From the NCBI GenBank assembly GCA_036563805.1, contig DATCLS010000062.1, positions 1 to 64,000 of the forward strand: a stretch of DNA of 64,000 bases. The letters run 5' to 3'. Under the pieces are notes generated by a model. It worked only from the letters and a program-made list of their open reading frames with translations, was not told where the DNA came from and ran no database searches. Positions 15,317 to 23,156 of the stretch are shown piece by piece (position 1 is the first letter of the stretch; each line of letters opens with the position of its first letter). The position numbers and the translations under genes are program-made. Origin of the DNA: DATCLS01 sp036563805. GTDB lineage: Bacteria > Actinomycetota > Acidimicrobiia > Acidimicrobiales > VFJN01.

Positions 15317-15871
15317 GTGGGGGCGGTGGCCCTGGCGGTGGGGCTCCTGCCCCATCCGGCCACCGTCGGCGCGGACGTCGGCACCGACGCCACAGCCGCG
15401 GCGCGCCAGTACGTGCAGATACGCAACCGGGATTCGGTCTGCTGCATCGAGGTCGCCAACTCGGCCGTCGAGACGGGGTCCCGCATCCAGATGTCGACGT
15501 GCCGCGGGCAGTCGGGCTCGATGTGGGAGCTGCGGCGCCCGCCCGGCCACACCGGCAGCCTGCCCTGGATCTACAACCCGGGCAGCAACCGGTGCGTCTC
15601 GCTCCGGGGTGTCGAGTCCGGCACCCCGTCCGCCGGGACGGCGCTCCAGCTGGAGCCCTGCGAGTGGCGGGGCGCCGACGACGGCGCCGGCGACGACTCG
15701 GTTTGGCGGTTCGTCTCGGGGGGCCCGAACCGGGAGAACATCCTGTCGGGCCTCCGGCTGAGCGACGGCTCGTTCCCCTGCGTCGAGTACGACGGCGACC
15801 ACCAGCTCCGGCTGGCGCGCTGTGGCTCGAACCCCCGTCAGGACTGGGTGCGGGTCCGGATCCGTCTCTGA
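15317..15871 (+). CDS. Secreted ricin-type lectin-domain protein
   Basis: The 184-residue product has a short hydrophobic signal-like segment and then a ricin B-type beta-trefoil. It shows repeated pairs of cysteines and QxW-like ends: MWELRR, DSVWRFV and QDWVRV mark three subdomains. It probably binds carbohydrate outside the cell. The start is uncertain: GTG 15317 gives a short signal peptide, while the GAAAGGAG motif (15290-15297) is too far upstream for it. The frame is open further upstream. It is a single gene with no enzyme domain attached. Confidence 0.65.
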   Translation: MGAVALAVGLLPHPATVGADVGTDATAAARQYVQIRNRDSVCCIEVANSAVETGSRIQMSTCRGQSGSMWELRRPPGHTGSLPWIYNPGSNRCVSLRGVESGTPSAGTALQLEPCEWRGADDGAGDDSVWRFVSGGPNRENILSGLRLSDGSFPCVEYDGDHQLRLARCGSNPRQDWVRVRIRL

Positions 15872-16257
15872 CCTCGGAGCCCCGGCGGCTGCGGCCTGGC
15901 CGCCAGCCGACGGGGCCGCCGGGGCCACCGGCCCCGGCCTCACCCCGACGGGATGAGGCCCGCACGGCCAACCGGGCACCGGCCCTCACCCACCGGGGGT
16001 GAGCGACCAGGGGCGAGCGACCCGGATCGAGGGCGAACGCCCCGTCCGGGACGGCGGACCGACGGCTTCGACGGGGCCACGGCGCTGGGGATGAAGGACC
16101 AGCGGCCGGCCGACACCGAGCCCGAGCGCGCCGCCCACGCCCCCACCCGGCATCACCTGTTGCCGTGCGCGCGGCGCACCCGTAGCGTCACCGGTGGTGG
16201 TCTCCCGCTGGGCCCCACCGGGCGGCCCCAGCGCCCGACGGACAGAGAGGAGCAGGC
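15872..16257. other. Non-coding stretch
   Basis: These 386 bases hold no supported gene. Only the GAGAGGAGCAG ribosome-site region just before 16258 is recognisable. Confidence 0.5.
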
Positions 16258-16863
16258 GTGGCGGTCGTGAGTCGCGGGTTCCAGGGTCGGCGGCGCCAGC
16301 CGGGCGCCGGCCTCGTGCCCCCGGGCCAATACCTGGTGGACGACTTCCCGGTGCTGAGCGCGGGGCCGACCCCCGAGGTCCCGCTGGAGCGGTGGGACCT
16401 CACGGTGGTCGACGAGTCCGGCGCCGTCCTGGCGCGCTGGGACTGGGAGGCGTTTCTGGCGCTGCCCGCCGAGGACGTCACCGTCGACATCCACTGCGTC
16501 ACCCGGTGGTCGAAGCTGGGCACCCGCTGGCGGGGCGTGTCGGTCGACACGCTCCTCGACGGGATCGACACCGACGCCGAGTTCGCGGTCGCCTTCTGCG
16601 ACGGCGGGTACACGACCAACCTGCCGCTGACCGACCTGCTGGACGGCCGAGCGTGGGTGGCCTACGGCTACGAGGGCGAGGCCCTCGAGCCCGAGCACGG
16701 CGGGCCCGCCCGCCTGCTCGTCCCCCACCTCTACTTCTGGAAGAGCGCCAAGTGGCTGCGGGGCCTGCAGCTGCGCGCCGAGGACGAGCCGGGGTTCTGG
16801 GAGAGCGTCGGCTACCACAACTACGGCGACCCCTGGCGTGAGCAGCGCTACTGGGGCGACTGA
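16258..16863 (+). CDS. Sulfite-oxidase-fold molybdopterin oxidoreductase (YedY-like)
   Basis: The 201-residue product is the catalytic domain of the sulfite oxidase/YedY family without a dimerisation domain or signal peptide. The molybdenum-ligating cysteine is Cys80 in VDIHCVTRWS, followed by the conserved GTRWRGV and a later GYTTNLPL segment. Family members reduce or oxidise small oxo-compounds such as sulfite or methionine sulfoxide. The GTG start follows GAGAGGAG. The next gene, an FAD/NAD-binding reductase, overlaps it by 26 bases and is the likely electron partner. Lack of a signal suggests a cytoplasmic enzyme. Confidence 0.8.
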   Translation: MAVVSRGFQGRRRQPGAGLVPPGQYLVDDFPVLSAGPTPEVPLERWDLTVVDESGAVLARWDWEAFLALPAEDVTVDIHCVTRWSKLGTRWRGVSVDTLLDGIDTDAEFAVAFCDGGYTTNLPLTDLLDGRAWVAYGYEGEALEPEHGGPARLLVPHLYFWKSAKWLRGLQLRAEDEPGFWESVGYHNYGDPWREQRYWGD

Positions 16864-17683
16864 CGGCCCGGGCGGGGGCCGGGCCGCCGGGGCGACCGGC
16901 GGGCGGTCGGCGCCCGCGCCGATGCCGGCGCCGACCCCGGCACCCGCGCGCTGGCTCGTGGCCACGGTCGCCGAGACGGTGCCCGAGACCGCCCGGGCGG
17001 TGACGCTGCGGCTCGACGTGCCCGGCTGGCCGGGGCACCGGGCGGGCCAGCACCTCGACGTGCGGCTCACGGCCGAGGACGGCTACTCGGCGCAGCGGAG
17101 CTACTCGATCGCCTCGCCGCCCGGGGCCGAGCGCCTCGAGCTGACCGTCGAGCGGATCGACGACGGCGAGGTGTCGCCCTACCTCACCACCGTGGCCGAC
17201 GTCGGCGACCAGTTCGAGGTGCGGGGGCCGATCGGCGGCTGGTTCGTGTGGGACCCCGCCGACCCCGGCCCGGTCCTGCTCGTGGCCGGCGGATCGGGCG
17301 TCGTGCCGTTCCGGGCGATGCTGCGCCACCACGCCGCCACCGGCAGCACCGCCGCCATGCACCTCCTGTACTCGGCCCGCACCCGCGCCGACGTCATCTA
17401 CCGGCGGGAGCTCGAGGAGCTGGCCGGGCCCCACCGGGCCGTGACCCTGACCCTCACCCGAGAGACGGGGCCGGGCTGGACCGGGCGCCGGGGCCGCGTC
17501 GACGCCGACCTGCTGGCCGAGGTGGGCTGGCCGCCGGAGGTGCAGCCTCGCTGCTACGTGTGCGGCCCCACCCCGTTCGTGGAGGCGGTCGCCCGGGCCC
17601 TCGTCGACCTGGGCCACGCACCCGCTCGCATCCGGACCGAGCGGTTCGGGCCGACAGGATCGGCAGGACCGACAGGAGGCTGA
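16838..17683 (+). CDS. FAD/NAD-binding ferredoxin-reductase-family oxidoreductase
   Basis: The 281-residue product has an FAD-binding barrel with the RSYSIASPP flavin motif (residues 88-96) and an NAD-binding domain with VAGGSGVVPF. It ends with the conserved YVCGPTPFVE. No iron-sulfur cluster domain is attached. It would pass electrons from NAD(P)H to the YedY-like protein encoded just upstream. The first 35 residues are Gly/Ala/Pro-rich, so the true start may be internal, for example ATG 16922. GTG 16838 is kept because the frame is open and translation would be coupled. Confidence 0.8.
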   Translation: MSSATGATDGPGGGRAAGATGGRSAPAPMPAPTPAPARWLVATVAETVPETARAVTLRLDVPGWPGHRAGQHLDVRLTAEDGYSAQRSYSIASPPGAERLELTVERIDDGEVSPYLTTVADVGDQFEVRGPIGGWFVWDPADPGPVLLVAGGSGVVPFRAMLRHHAATGSTAAMHLLYSARTRADVIYRRELEELAGPHRAVTLTLTRETGPGWTGRRGRVDADLLAEVGWPPEVQPRCYVCGPTPFVEAVARALVDLGHAPARIRTERFGPTGSAGPTGG

Positions 17684-17684
17684 C

Positions 17685-17960
17685 GTGGACACACCCACAC
17701 CCCTGGACGGCAACGCGGCCGCCGGCGCGCTCGGCGAGCTGTTCGCCTTCGACATCACCGCGGCCGTGGCGACCTGCGCCGCCTGCCGGGACCCCCGCCC
17801 CGTCGCCGAGCTGCGCGCCTGGCTGGACGCCCCCGGGCTCGTGCTCCGGTGCGCGTCCTGCGACGCCGCCGAGGTCCGCCTCGTCCGGGCGGGCGACCGG
17901 GCCTGGCTCGATCTGCGGGGCATCCAGGCCCTGGAGATCGGCCTCCCCGCCGGTCCGTAG
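17685..17960 (+). CDS. DUF6510-family small zinc-ribbon-like protein
   Basis: The 91-residue product has two Cys-X2-Cys pairs, CAAC and CASC, about 30 residues apart, consistent with a small zinc ribbon. It matches my recollection of the DUF6510 family, which often follows oxidoreductase genes. The GTG start is one base after the reductase stop, so these three genes are an operon. A role as an accessory or electron-transfer partner of the molybdoenzyme is plausible but unproven. Confidence 0.65.
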   Translation: MDTPTPLDGNAAAGALGELFAFDITAAVATCAACRDPRPVAELRAWLDAPGLVLRCASCDAAEVRLVRAGDRAWLDLRGIQALEIGLPAGP

Positions 17961-18074
17961 CCCGCGGCCGGACCTGCACCGGTGCCGGCCGGCGGCGGCC
18001 CCGGGCGCGCCCGGGCCGGCCCGGCGGTCCCGGCCCTCGGTTGCGCCCGGGCGCGGCGTGTGGTCATGTATCCG

Positions 18075-18097
18075 GCCGGTGACAGATTGTCACCGGC
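18075..18097. promoter_or_regulatory. 23-base palindrome upstream of the dehalogenase-like SDR
   Basis: A perfect inverted repeat has arms GCCGGTGACA and TGTCACCGGC around a GAT centre, 42 bases before the start at 18140. Its core TGACA-N3-TGTCA is the same as in the operator at 57600-57616. It could be a repressor operator or, less likely, the terminator of the upstream operon. Confidence 0.6.
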
Positions 18098-18139
18098 AGC
18101 GTGTGCCGCAGTCTGTCGCCGAGTGGGGGTGGAGCCGTC

Positions 18140-18886
18140 ATGACCGAGGTGACCCGACGCGTGGCCATCGTGAGCGACGCGTCCTCCTACGTCGGCCCCG
18201 AGCTCGCCCGGCTCCTGGCCCGCCGCGACCACGACCTGGTGCTGGGCGACCCGGCCGAGGGCCTGTGCGAGGAGGTCGAGGCCCTGGGCGGCCGGGCCGT
18301 GGCGGTGGCCGACGCCCGCGACCTGCGCAAGCCCGAGGCCGCCGCCCGGCTGGTCGACGCCTGCCTGGAGGCGTTCGGTCGGATCGACGCGGCCGCCGCC
18401 CTCACCGGGCGGATCGTGACCGGCCGGTTCCTCTCCTCCTCGCTCGACGACCTGCGGACGGCGCTCGTCGGGTGCGTCGAGGCGCCCTACAACTTCCTGC
18501 GGGCGGTCGTGCCGGTCATGGTCGGCCAAGGCGACGGCCAGGTGCTGGTGTTCACGAGCGCCACCGGCGCCCGGCCCACGCCCGGCGCCCCGCTCTACTC
18601 GTCGGCGCGGGCGGGGGCCAACATGCTCGTCCGCAACGTCGCCGCCGAGGTCGCCCGGCACAACGTGCAGGTCAACGCCATCGGCACCAACTTCATGGAC
18701 TTCCCCGGCTTCCTGCGGGCCAGCCGGGCCGAACACCCCGAGGGCCGGGCCCGGGTCGAGGCCCAGGTGCCGATGCGGCGGCTCGGGCAGCTCGACGAGC
18801 TGGCCCACCTGGCCGGCGCCTTCCTCGACGGGACCAGCCGCTTCGCCACCGGCCAGTTCGTCGCCTTCGCCGGCGGCTGGGCCTGA
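18140..18886 (+). CDS. Halohydrin-dehalogenase-like SDR protein
   Basis: The 248-residue product has the short-chain dehydrogenase fold but lacks two SDR hallmarks. The nucleotide-binding glycine motif is replaced by Ser12-X4-Tyr17-X-Gly19, and the catalytic lysine is replaced by arginine. It has Ser140, Tyr153 and Arg157 with 12 and 3 residues between them. This Ser-Tyr-Arg triad, and the T-X4-F/Y-X-G motif it nearly matches, define halohydrin dehalogenases, which use no cofactor and interconvert halohydrins and epoxides. The TSAT segment, YSSARAGA and the RRLG and GGW ends resemble HheC closely. The substrate is unknown. The palindrome at 18075 probably regulates it. Confidence 0.7.
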   Translation: MTEVTRRVAIVSDASSYVGPELARLLARRDHDLVLGDPAEGLCEEVEALGGRAVAVADARDLRKPEAAARLVDACLEAFGRIDAAAALTGRIVTGRFLSSSLDDLRTALVGCVEAPYNFLRAVVPVMVGQGDGQVLVFTSATGARPTPGAPLYSSARAGANMLVRNVAAEVARHNVQVNAIGTNFMDFPGFLRASRAEHPEGRARVEAQVPMRRLGQLDELAHLAGAFLDGTSRFATGQFVAFAGGWA

Positions 18887-19000
18887 CCGGCGCCGGGCGC
18901 GGCGGCACGTGGCCCGGACCAGCCAACCGCGGCCGCGATGAATCCCGGTCGGCCCGCCCGTCTATCCCCGGTCCGCACCACCGACCCCCGGGAGCCACGG

Positions 19001-19648
19001 ATGGGCCAGATCAGCATCGAGATGTTCGCCACCCTCGACCTCGTCGGGCAGGCCCCCGGCGGGCCAGAGGAGGACCCCGACGGGCAGTTCCCGTTCGGGG
19101 GCTGGCAGGCGCCGCTGTTCGACGACGTCGCCGGCGAGCAGGTCCTCGCCGCCTACCAGGGCACCGACGCCCTCCTGCTCGGCCGCCGGACCTACGACAT
19201 CTTCGCCGCCCACTGGCCGCACCAGGAGGGCGGTCAGGACGACGAGATCGCCCGGCTGTTCAACCGGGTGCCGAAGTACGTGGCCTCGCGCGGCACGCCC
19301 GACCTGCCGTGGGCGGGATCCACGCTGCTCGGACCCGACCTGGCCAAGGCGGTTCGCGAGGTCCGCGACCGACACGAGGACGTGAAGGTCGTCGGCAGCC
19401 TGAACCTGGTCCAGACCCTCCTGCGCGAGAAGCTGTTCGACCGCATCGACCTGTGGGTCCACCCGGTCGTGCTCGGCACCGGCAAGAAGGTGTTCGGCGA
19501 CGGCGCGGTGCCGTCCAACGTCACGCTGCTGGCGCCGCCGGTCGCCAGCCCCAACGGCATCGTGTACCTCCAGTACGGGCTGGCCGAGGGCACGCCCGGC
19601 ATCGGCGACATGGCCGGCGATCGCGACGCCGTCCGGCCACCGGCGTAG
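19001..19648 (+). CDS. Dihydrofolate-reductase-fold (RibD C-terminal type) oxidoreductase
   Basis: The 215-residue product matches the DHFR/RibD-C family common in actinomycetes: EMFATLDLVGQAP at the start, TDALLLGRRTYDIF in the middle, and VVGSLNLVQTLL then VHPVVLGTGKKVF near the end. Members are NADPH-dependent reductases of mostly unknown substrate and are distinct from true folA. The ATG follows GGGAG. The last codons lie within the start of a short repeat cluster (19651-19737), so the C terminus (VRPPA) may have been altered by repeat expansion. Confidence 0.8.
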   Translation: MGQISIEMFATLDLVGQAPGGPEEDPDGQFPFGGWQAPLFDDVAGEQVLAAYQGTDALLLGRRTYDIFAAHWPHQEGGQDDEIARLFNRVPKYVASRGTPDLPWAGSTLLGPDLAKAVREVRDRHEDVKVVGSLNLVQTLLREKLFDRIDLWVHPVVLGTGKKVFGDGAVPSNVTLLAPPVASPNGIVYLQYGLAEGTPGIGDMAGDRDAVRPPA

Positions 19649-19740
19649 CGGCCACACGACCCCCGGCCACCGGCGCAGCGCCACACGACCCCCGGCCACC
19701 GGCGCTGCGCAGCGGCCACACGACCCCCGGCCACCGGACG
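19631..19740. repeat. Cluster of short GC-rich direct repeats
   Basis: A unit of about 25 bases that begins GCCACACGACC and ends GGCCACCGG occurs at 19651, 19680 and 19715, with a partial copy at 19631-19645 inside the end of the reductase gene. The spacing is irregular (29 and 35 bases). It lies between convergent genes. Confidence 0.65.
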
Positions 19741-19799
19741 CCCCGGCGGCCGGGACGACGCCGGGGCCGGATCGGGGCCGGGATCTGAGTCGGCGCCTC

Positions 19800-20801
19800 C
19801 TAGGCCGGGGCCACGAGCCGCTCGCGCAGCGTCCGCAGGTCGGCGGCCGGCACACCCGCCGGCCCGGTGAGGTAGGCCTCCACACCGCCGTACCGGCGGT
19901 CGAGCTCGGCGAGCGCCTGCTCCATCGCCCACCGGGGGGCCGAGAGCACGCCGGCCGCCGCCTCCGGCGCCATCCCGAGCTCGACCAGCCGCTGGAACGA
20001 CGTGTCCTGGTGCTCGCGGCGCCGGTAGCGAGCGGTCAGCTCGTAATCGTCGAGCACGACCTGGCGGCCGACGCCCAGCGCCTCGAGCAGGAGCGCGGCG
20101 CTGATGCCGGTCCGGTCCTTGCCGGCGTGGCAGTGGAAGACGGCGGGCAGGCCGCCCGGCGCCGCCAGGCCCCGGAACAGCTCGCCGATCCGGGGCGCGG
20201 CGTGCTCGATGAGCCCGAGGTACATCTCGAGCAGGACCTGCTCGCCGTCGGCGGCGGTCAGCCGCTGGGCGGCCGTCGCCACGGCCACCGACTGCCCGCC
20301 GGCCGGCTCGCTGAGGATGGTGATGGCCCGGGACGGGAACGGGTTGGGGAGCTTCTCCCGCTCGGTGTCCCGGCGCAGGTCGTACACGGCGCTCAGGCCG
20401 AGCCGCTCGTACAGCACCAGGTCGCGGGGCGACAGGTAGTGCAGCGCGTCGGCCCGGAACACCTGACCCCAGCGCACGACGCCGCCCGACGACGTGCGGT
20501 AGCCGCCCAGGTCGCGGAAGTTCCGGATCCCCTCGAACGGCACCCGCCGGTCGGCCGCCACGACCGCCGGCCCGGCGCCGTGGGGCGCCACCGACACGAA
20601 CAGCCGCCCGTCCCGGCGGCCGGCGACCAGCAGCGAGGTCTGGCCCGCCGGGACCGTCGCCTCGTGGGCGTGGTCGATGTGCTCGGGCGTGGTGCCCGTG
20701 GCCACGTCGACCGCCGCCGGAGGCCCCTCCAGCGTCCAGCGCACCAGGGCACGGCCGTCCGGCTGGGTGTCGACCTCGACATGGGCCACGGTGGTCTCCA
20801 T
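19800..20801 (-). CDS. Tyrosine-protein-phosphatase-family protein (DSP-like)
   Basis: The 333-residue product has the active-site loop HCHAGKDRTG, with nucleophile Cys224 and Arg230 (C-X5-R). It also has the family signature FRDLGGY at about residue 95 and FRADALHYLS at 115. These are features of bacterial dual-specificity/PtpB-like phosphatases that remove phosphate from phosphotyrosine or phosphoinositides. An N-terminal beta-rich segment of about 85 residues precedes the catalytic domain, an addition also seen in actinomycete homologues. The ATG is at 20801. There is no signal peptide, so it probably acts in the cytoplasm. Confidence 0.8.
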   Translation of the reverse strand: METTVAHVEVDTQPDGRALVRWTLEGPPAAVDVATGTTPEHIDHAHEATVPAGQTSLLVAGRRDGRLFVSVAPHGAGPAVVAADRRVPFEGIRNFRDLGGYRTSSGGVVRWGQVFRADALHYLSPRDLVLYERLGLSAVYDLRRDTEREKLPNPFPSRAITILSEPAGGQSVAVATAAQRLTAADGEQVLLEMYLGLIEHAAPRIGELFRGLAAPGGLPAVFHCHAGKDRTGISAALLLEALGVGRQVVLDDYELTARYRRREHQDTSFQRLVELGMAPEAAAGVLSAPRWAMEQALAELDRRYGGVEAYLTGPAGVPAADLRTLRERLVAPA

Positions 20802-20949
20802 CGCCCGCGACGCTAGGGCGGCCCGGTGAACGCCAACCAACCAGAAGGGTGGGCGCTCACTCCCGGGCGGCGACCGGGGGTGACTCCTGGCCCTCCGCCG
20901 GCCCTTGAACGGCCCCGACCGTGCCCTCTCGGCTCGCGTCGGCGGGCCC

Positions 20950-21693
20950 TCAGCTCGCCTTGAGCGTGGCGCCGTAGAGCTCGGCCAGCGCCCGCCAGTG
21001 CCGCTCCTCGGCCTCGGGGTCGTGGGTCGGGTTGTCGGGCACGGCGAAGCCGTGGGCCGCCGGGTAGGTCTCGAGCTGGTAGTCGACGCCACCCTTCTGC
21101 AGCGCCTCCTCCAGCTTGGCGGCCTGCTCGGGCGGGAACGACCCGTCGTTCTCGGCGGCGGCGATGTAGACGCGCCCGCGGATCCGGTCGACGACCGTGT
21201 GCGGGCTGTCGGGCGCGTCGGTGGCCAGGTACCCGCCGTGGAACGAGGCGGCGGCCGCCACCCGGTCAGGATGGTGGGCCGCGGCCGTCAGCGAGCTGCC
21301 GCCGCCCATGCAGTACCCGGTCGTGCCCACGGCGGTGCCCGCCACCTGGGGCTGCGCGGCCAGGAAGTCGAGGAAGGCGCCGGCGTCGCGGGCGACCATC
21401 TCCTTGGTCACGCTGCGGGCCAGGCCCATGAGCCGGTTCCGCTCGGCCTCGTCGCCGAAGGCGGTCTTCATGTCGAACGGCTCGTAGGGCCCGTGCCGGT
21501 AGTAGGGGTCGGGGACGAGCACCACGTAGCCGAAGTCGGCGAGCCGCTGACCCATGGCGTGGAACGTCGGCCGCAGGCCCCCGGCGTCGGGGAACATGAT
21601 CACCGCCGGCCACGGGCCCTCCCCGTCCGGCACCAGCAGGGCGGCGGGGCAGGTTCCGTCAGGCGTGGGCACGGACACGTCGAGTTTCGGCAC
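20950..21693 (-). CDS. Dienelactone-hydrolase-family protein
   Basis: The 247-residue alpha/beta hydrolase has the cysteine nucleophile motif GYCMGGGSS (Cys128), an aspartate in ENDG and the histidine in AAHGF, giving the Cys-Asp-His triad of dienelactone hydrolases. Classical members open dienelactones during chloroaromatic breakdown, but many actinomycete copies have other ester or lactone substrates. The GTG start at 21693 follows AGGAGG. It is a single gene on the minus strand. Its neighbours do not identify a chlorocatechol pathway. Confidence 0.8.
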   Translation of the reverse strand: MPKLDVSVPTPDGTCPAALLVPDGEGPWPAVIMFPDAGGLRPTFHAMGQRLADFGYVVLVPDPYYRHGPYEPFDMKTAFGDEAERNRLMGLARSVTKEMVARDAGAFLDFLAAQPQVAGTAVGTTGYCMGGGSSLTAAAHHPDRVAAAASFHGGYLATDAPDSPHTVVDRIRGRVYIAAAENDGSFPPEQAAKLEEALQKGGVDYQLETYPAAHGFAVPDNPTHDPEAEERHWRALAELYGATLKAS

Positions 21694-21954
21694 GGTGACC
21701 TCCTGGCGTGGGTACGGGCGTCCGAACACTTGACGCTCACGCGGTTGAATGACCCCGATCTTGCCGCGCCGCCCGGGGGCGCCGTCCATGTCCGAGTCGG
21801 CCAACACCTCGGAGCTGGGACCTCGGGACCTGGGGCCCGGGGCCGCGGACGCGGGACGTCGGCCGCCGCTCCGGCGATCGCCACCCCGGTGACCGGTCCC
21901 GTGACCGGTGCGCTCGGGCCCCACTCGGGCCCGCCCGGGCTCTGGTCAGGCGGC

Positions 21955-22893
21955 TCACGCCCGGCCGTGGGCCCGCAGCACCTGCACCGCCCAGACGGTG
22001 ACCGAGCTGCGCCAGCCCTGGGCCCCGCCCGGCGACGCCGACTCGAAGTCGACCGCCCACCCGCCGTCGGGCCGCTGCTCGGTGACGAGCTTCTCGACAT
22101 CGGCGTCCACGGCGCCGGCGTCGAACCGGCGCCGGAGCGGCCGGTCGGGCCACGGCGTGAAGTCCAGCGGCCGCATCTTCTCGCCGGGTGCCCCACCCGG
22201 CACCGGCAGAGCGCCGGACGGCGGGATGGCGGCGGTCATGCGGTCGAGCTCGGCGTTCAGCTCCGGCCGGTCGTCCACGACCGCGTCGAGCAGCCACAGC
22301 GCGAACCGGAGCTCGAGCACGAACAGGTCCTCGGGCCGGTCGGTCTCGGCGATGCGGTCGAGGCAGAAGTCGGTGGCCGTGGCCAGCCACGGGTGGTTCC
22401 GGACGGCGGGGTCGTGGCGGCCCACCCGGTGGGCGAAGGCGGCGACCGCGCTCGTGATCTGGAGCGACGACGTGGTGGTGTCGCCGGTGGTCCACACGGG
22501 CGACGAGCCGGCCGCCTCGTCGAGCGGGAGCACGAACGGGAGCCCGCCGTCAGGCCGGGTCACCGTGGCCAGCCAGTCGCACAGCTCGGCGGCCCGGGGC
22601 GTGGTGGCCGGCGCCGCCTCGGCCATGACCTCGAAGGCGTGCAGCGCCCCGGCGGGCTGGCTGGTGGTCGCCCGCAGGTCGGGCTCGAGCGACCAGCCGT
22701 AGCCGCCGTCGGGGTTGCGGTAGGCGTCGAGGACCCGTAGCGCGTGCTCCGGGTCGCCACCGCCCAGGGCCAGGGCGAGGCGGTGGCGGTCGATCAGGCG
22801 GCCCTGGGCGACGAGGAACCGCCGGGCGGCGTCGATGTCCGGCGCCGTGGTGTCCGGTGTGGTCGTGGTGTCCGATGTCTTGTCCGTCGTCAT
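21955..22893 (-). CDS. Terpene-cyclase/prenyltransferase-fold (alpha6-alpha6 barrel) protein
   Basis: The 312-residue product shows repeated motifs of squalene-cyclase-like alpha/alpha barrels: NPDGGYGWSLEPDLR near residue 57, RPDGGLPF in the middle, and RPDGGWAVDFES near the end. The acidic DXDD catalytic motif of squalene-hopene cyclase is not seen, so it may be a non-catalytic or divergent member. ATG 22893 is preferred; ATG 22944 is also in frame and would add 17 residues. It is a lone gene downstream of dinB, separated by repeats. Confidence 0.65.
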   Translation of the reverse strand: MTTDKTSDTTTTPDTTAPDIDAARRFLVAQGRLIDRHRLALALGGGDPEHALRVLDAYRNPDGGYGWSLEPDLRATTSQPAGALHAFEVMAEAAPATTPRAAELCDWLATVTRPDGGLPFVLPLDEAAGSSPVWTTGDTTTSSLQITSAVAAFAHRVGRHDPAVRNHPWLATATDFCLDRIAETDRPEDLFVLELRFALWLLDAVVDDRPELNAELDRMTAAIPPSGALPVPGGAPGEKMRPLDFTPWPDRPLRRRFDAGAVDADVEKLVTEQRPDGGWAVDFESASPGGAQGWRSSVTVWAVQVLRAHGRA

Positions 22894-22995
22894 GGCCCCA
22901 CTGTGCGGCCCCGGCGCCGCCGGGGTCTTGAACGGTTCGGACATCGGGCGGGCCCGGCGGCAGAGGCGGACCGGGGCGGGCCCGGCGGCCGGCGC

Positions 22996-23050
22996 CGCGT
23001 TCTCGGCGCATGCGTGGACCGTGACGGTTCAGAAATGCGCAGAGAACGCG
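22996..23050. repeat. Inverted repeat downstream of dinB
   Basis: Arms of 16 bases at 22996-23011 (starting CGCGTTCTC) and 23035-23050 (ending GAGAACGCG) match at 15 positions and enclose 23 bases. It could be a terminator for dinB or a REP-like element. Confidence 0.5.
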
Positions 23051-23059
23051 CCGGTCCCG

Positions 23060-23156
23060 TCTCAGTCCGGCAGGACCGGCACCGACAGCTTCCGACATCA
23101 CCCCACCGGCATGACACGCCCGCCCCCTCTCAGTCCGGCAGGACCGGCACCGACAG
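23060..23156. repeat. 29-base direct repeat duplicating the dinB 3' end
   Basis: Copies at 23060-23088 and 23128-23156 are identical and 68 bases apart. The second copy includes the dinB stop codon and the last eight or nine codons, so the first copy is a displaced fragment of the gene end. Confidence 0.8.

Noticed and set aside
19631..19740. CRISPR array
   Set aside because: The repeats are irregularly spaced (29 and 35 bases), spacers are only 4-10 bases and there are no cas genes.
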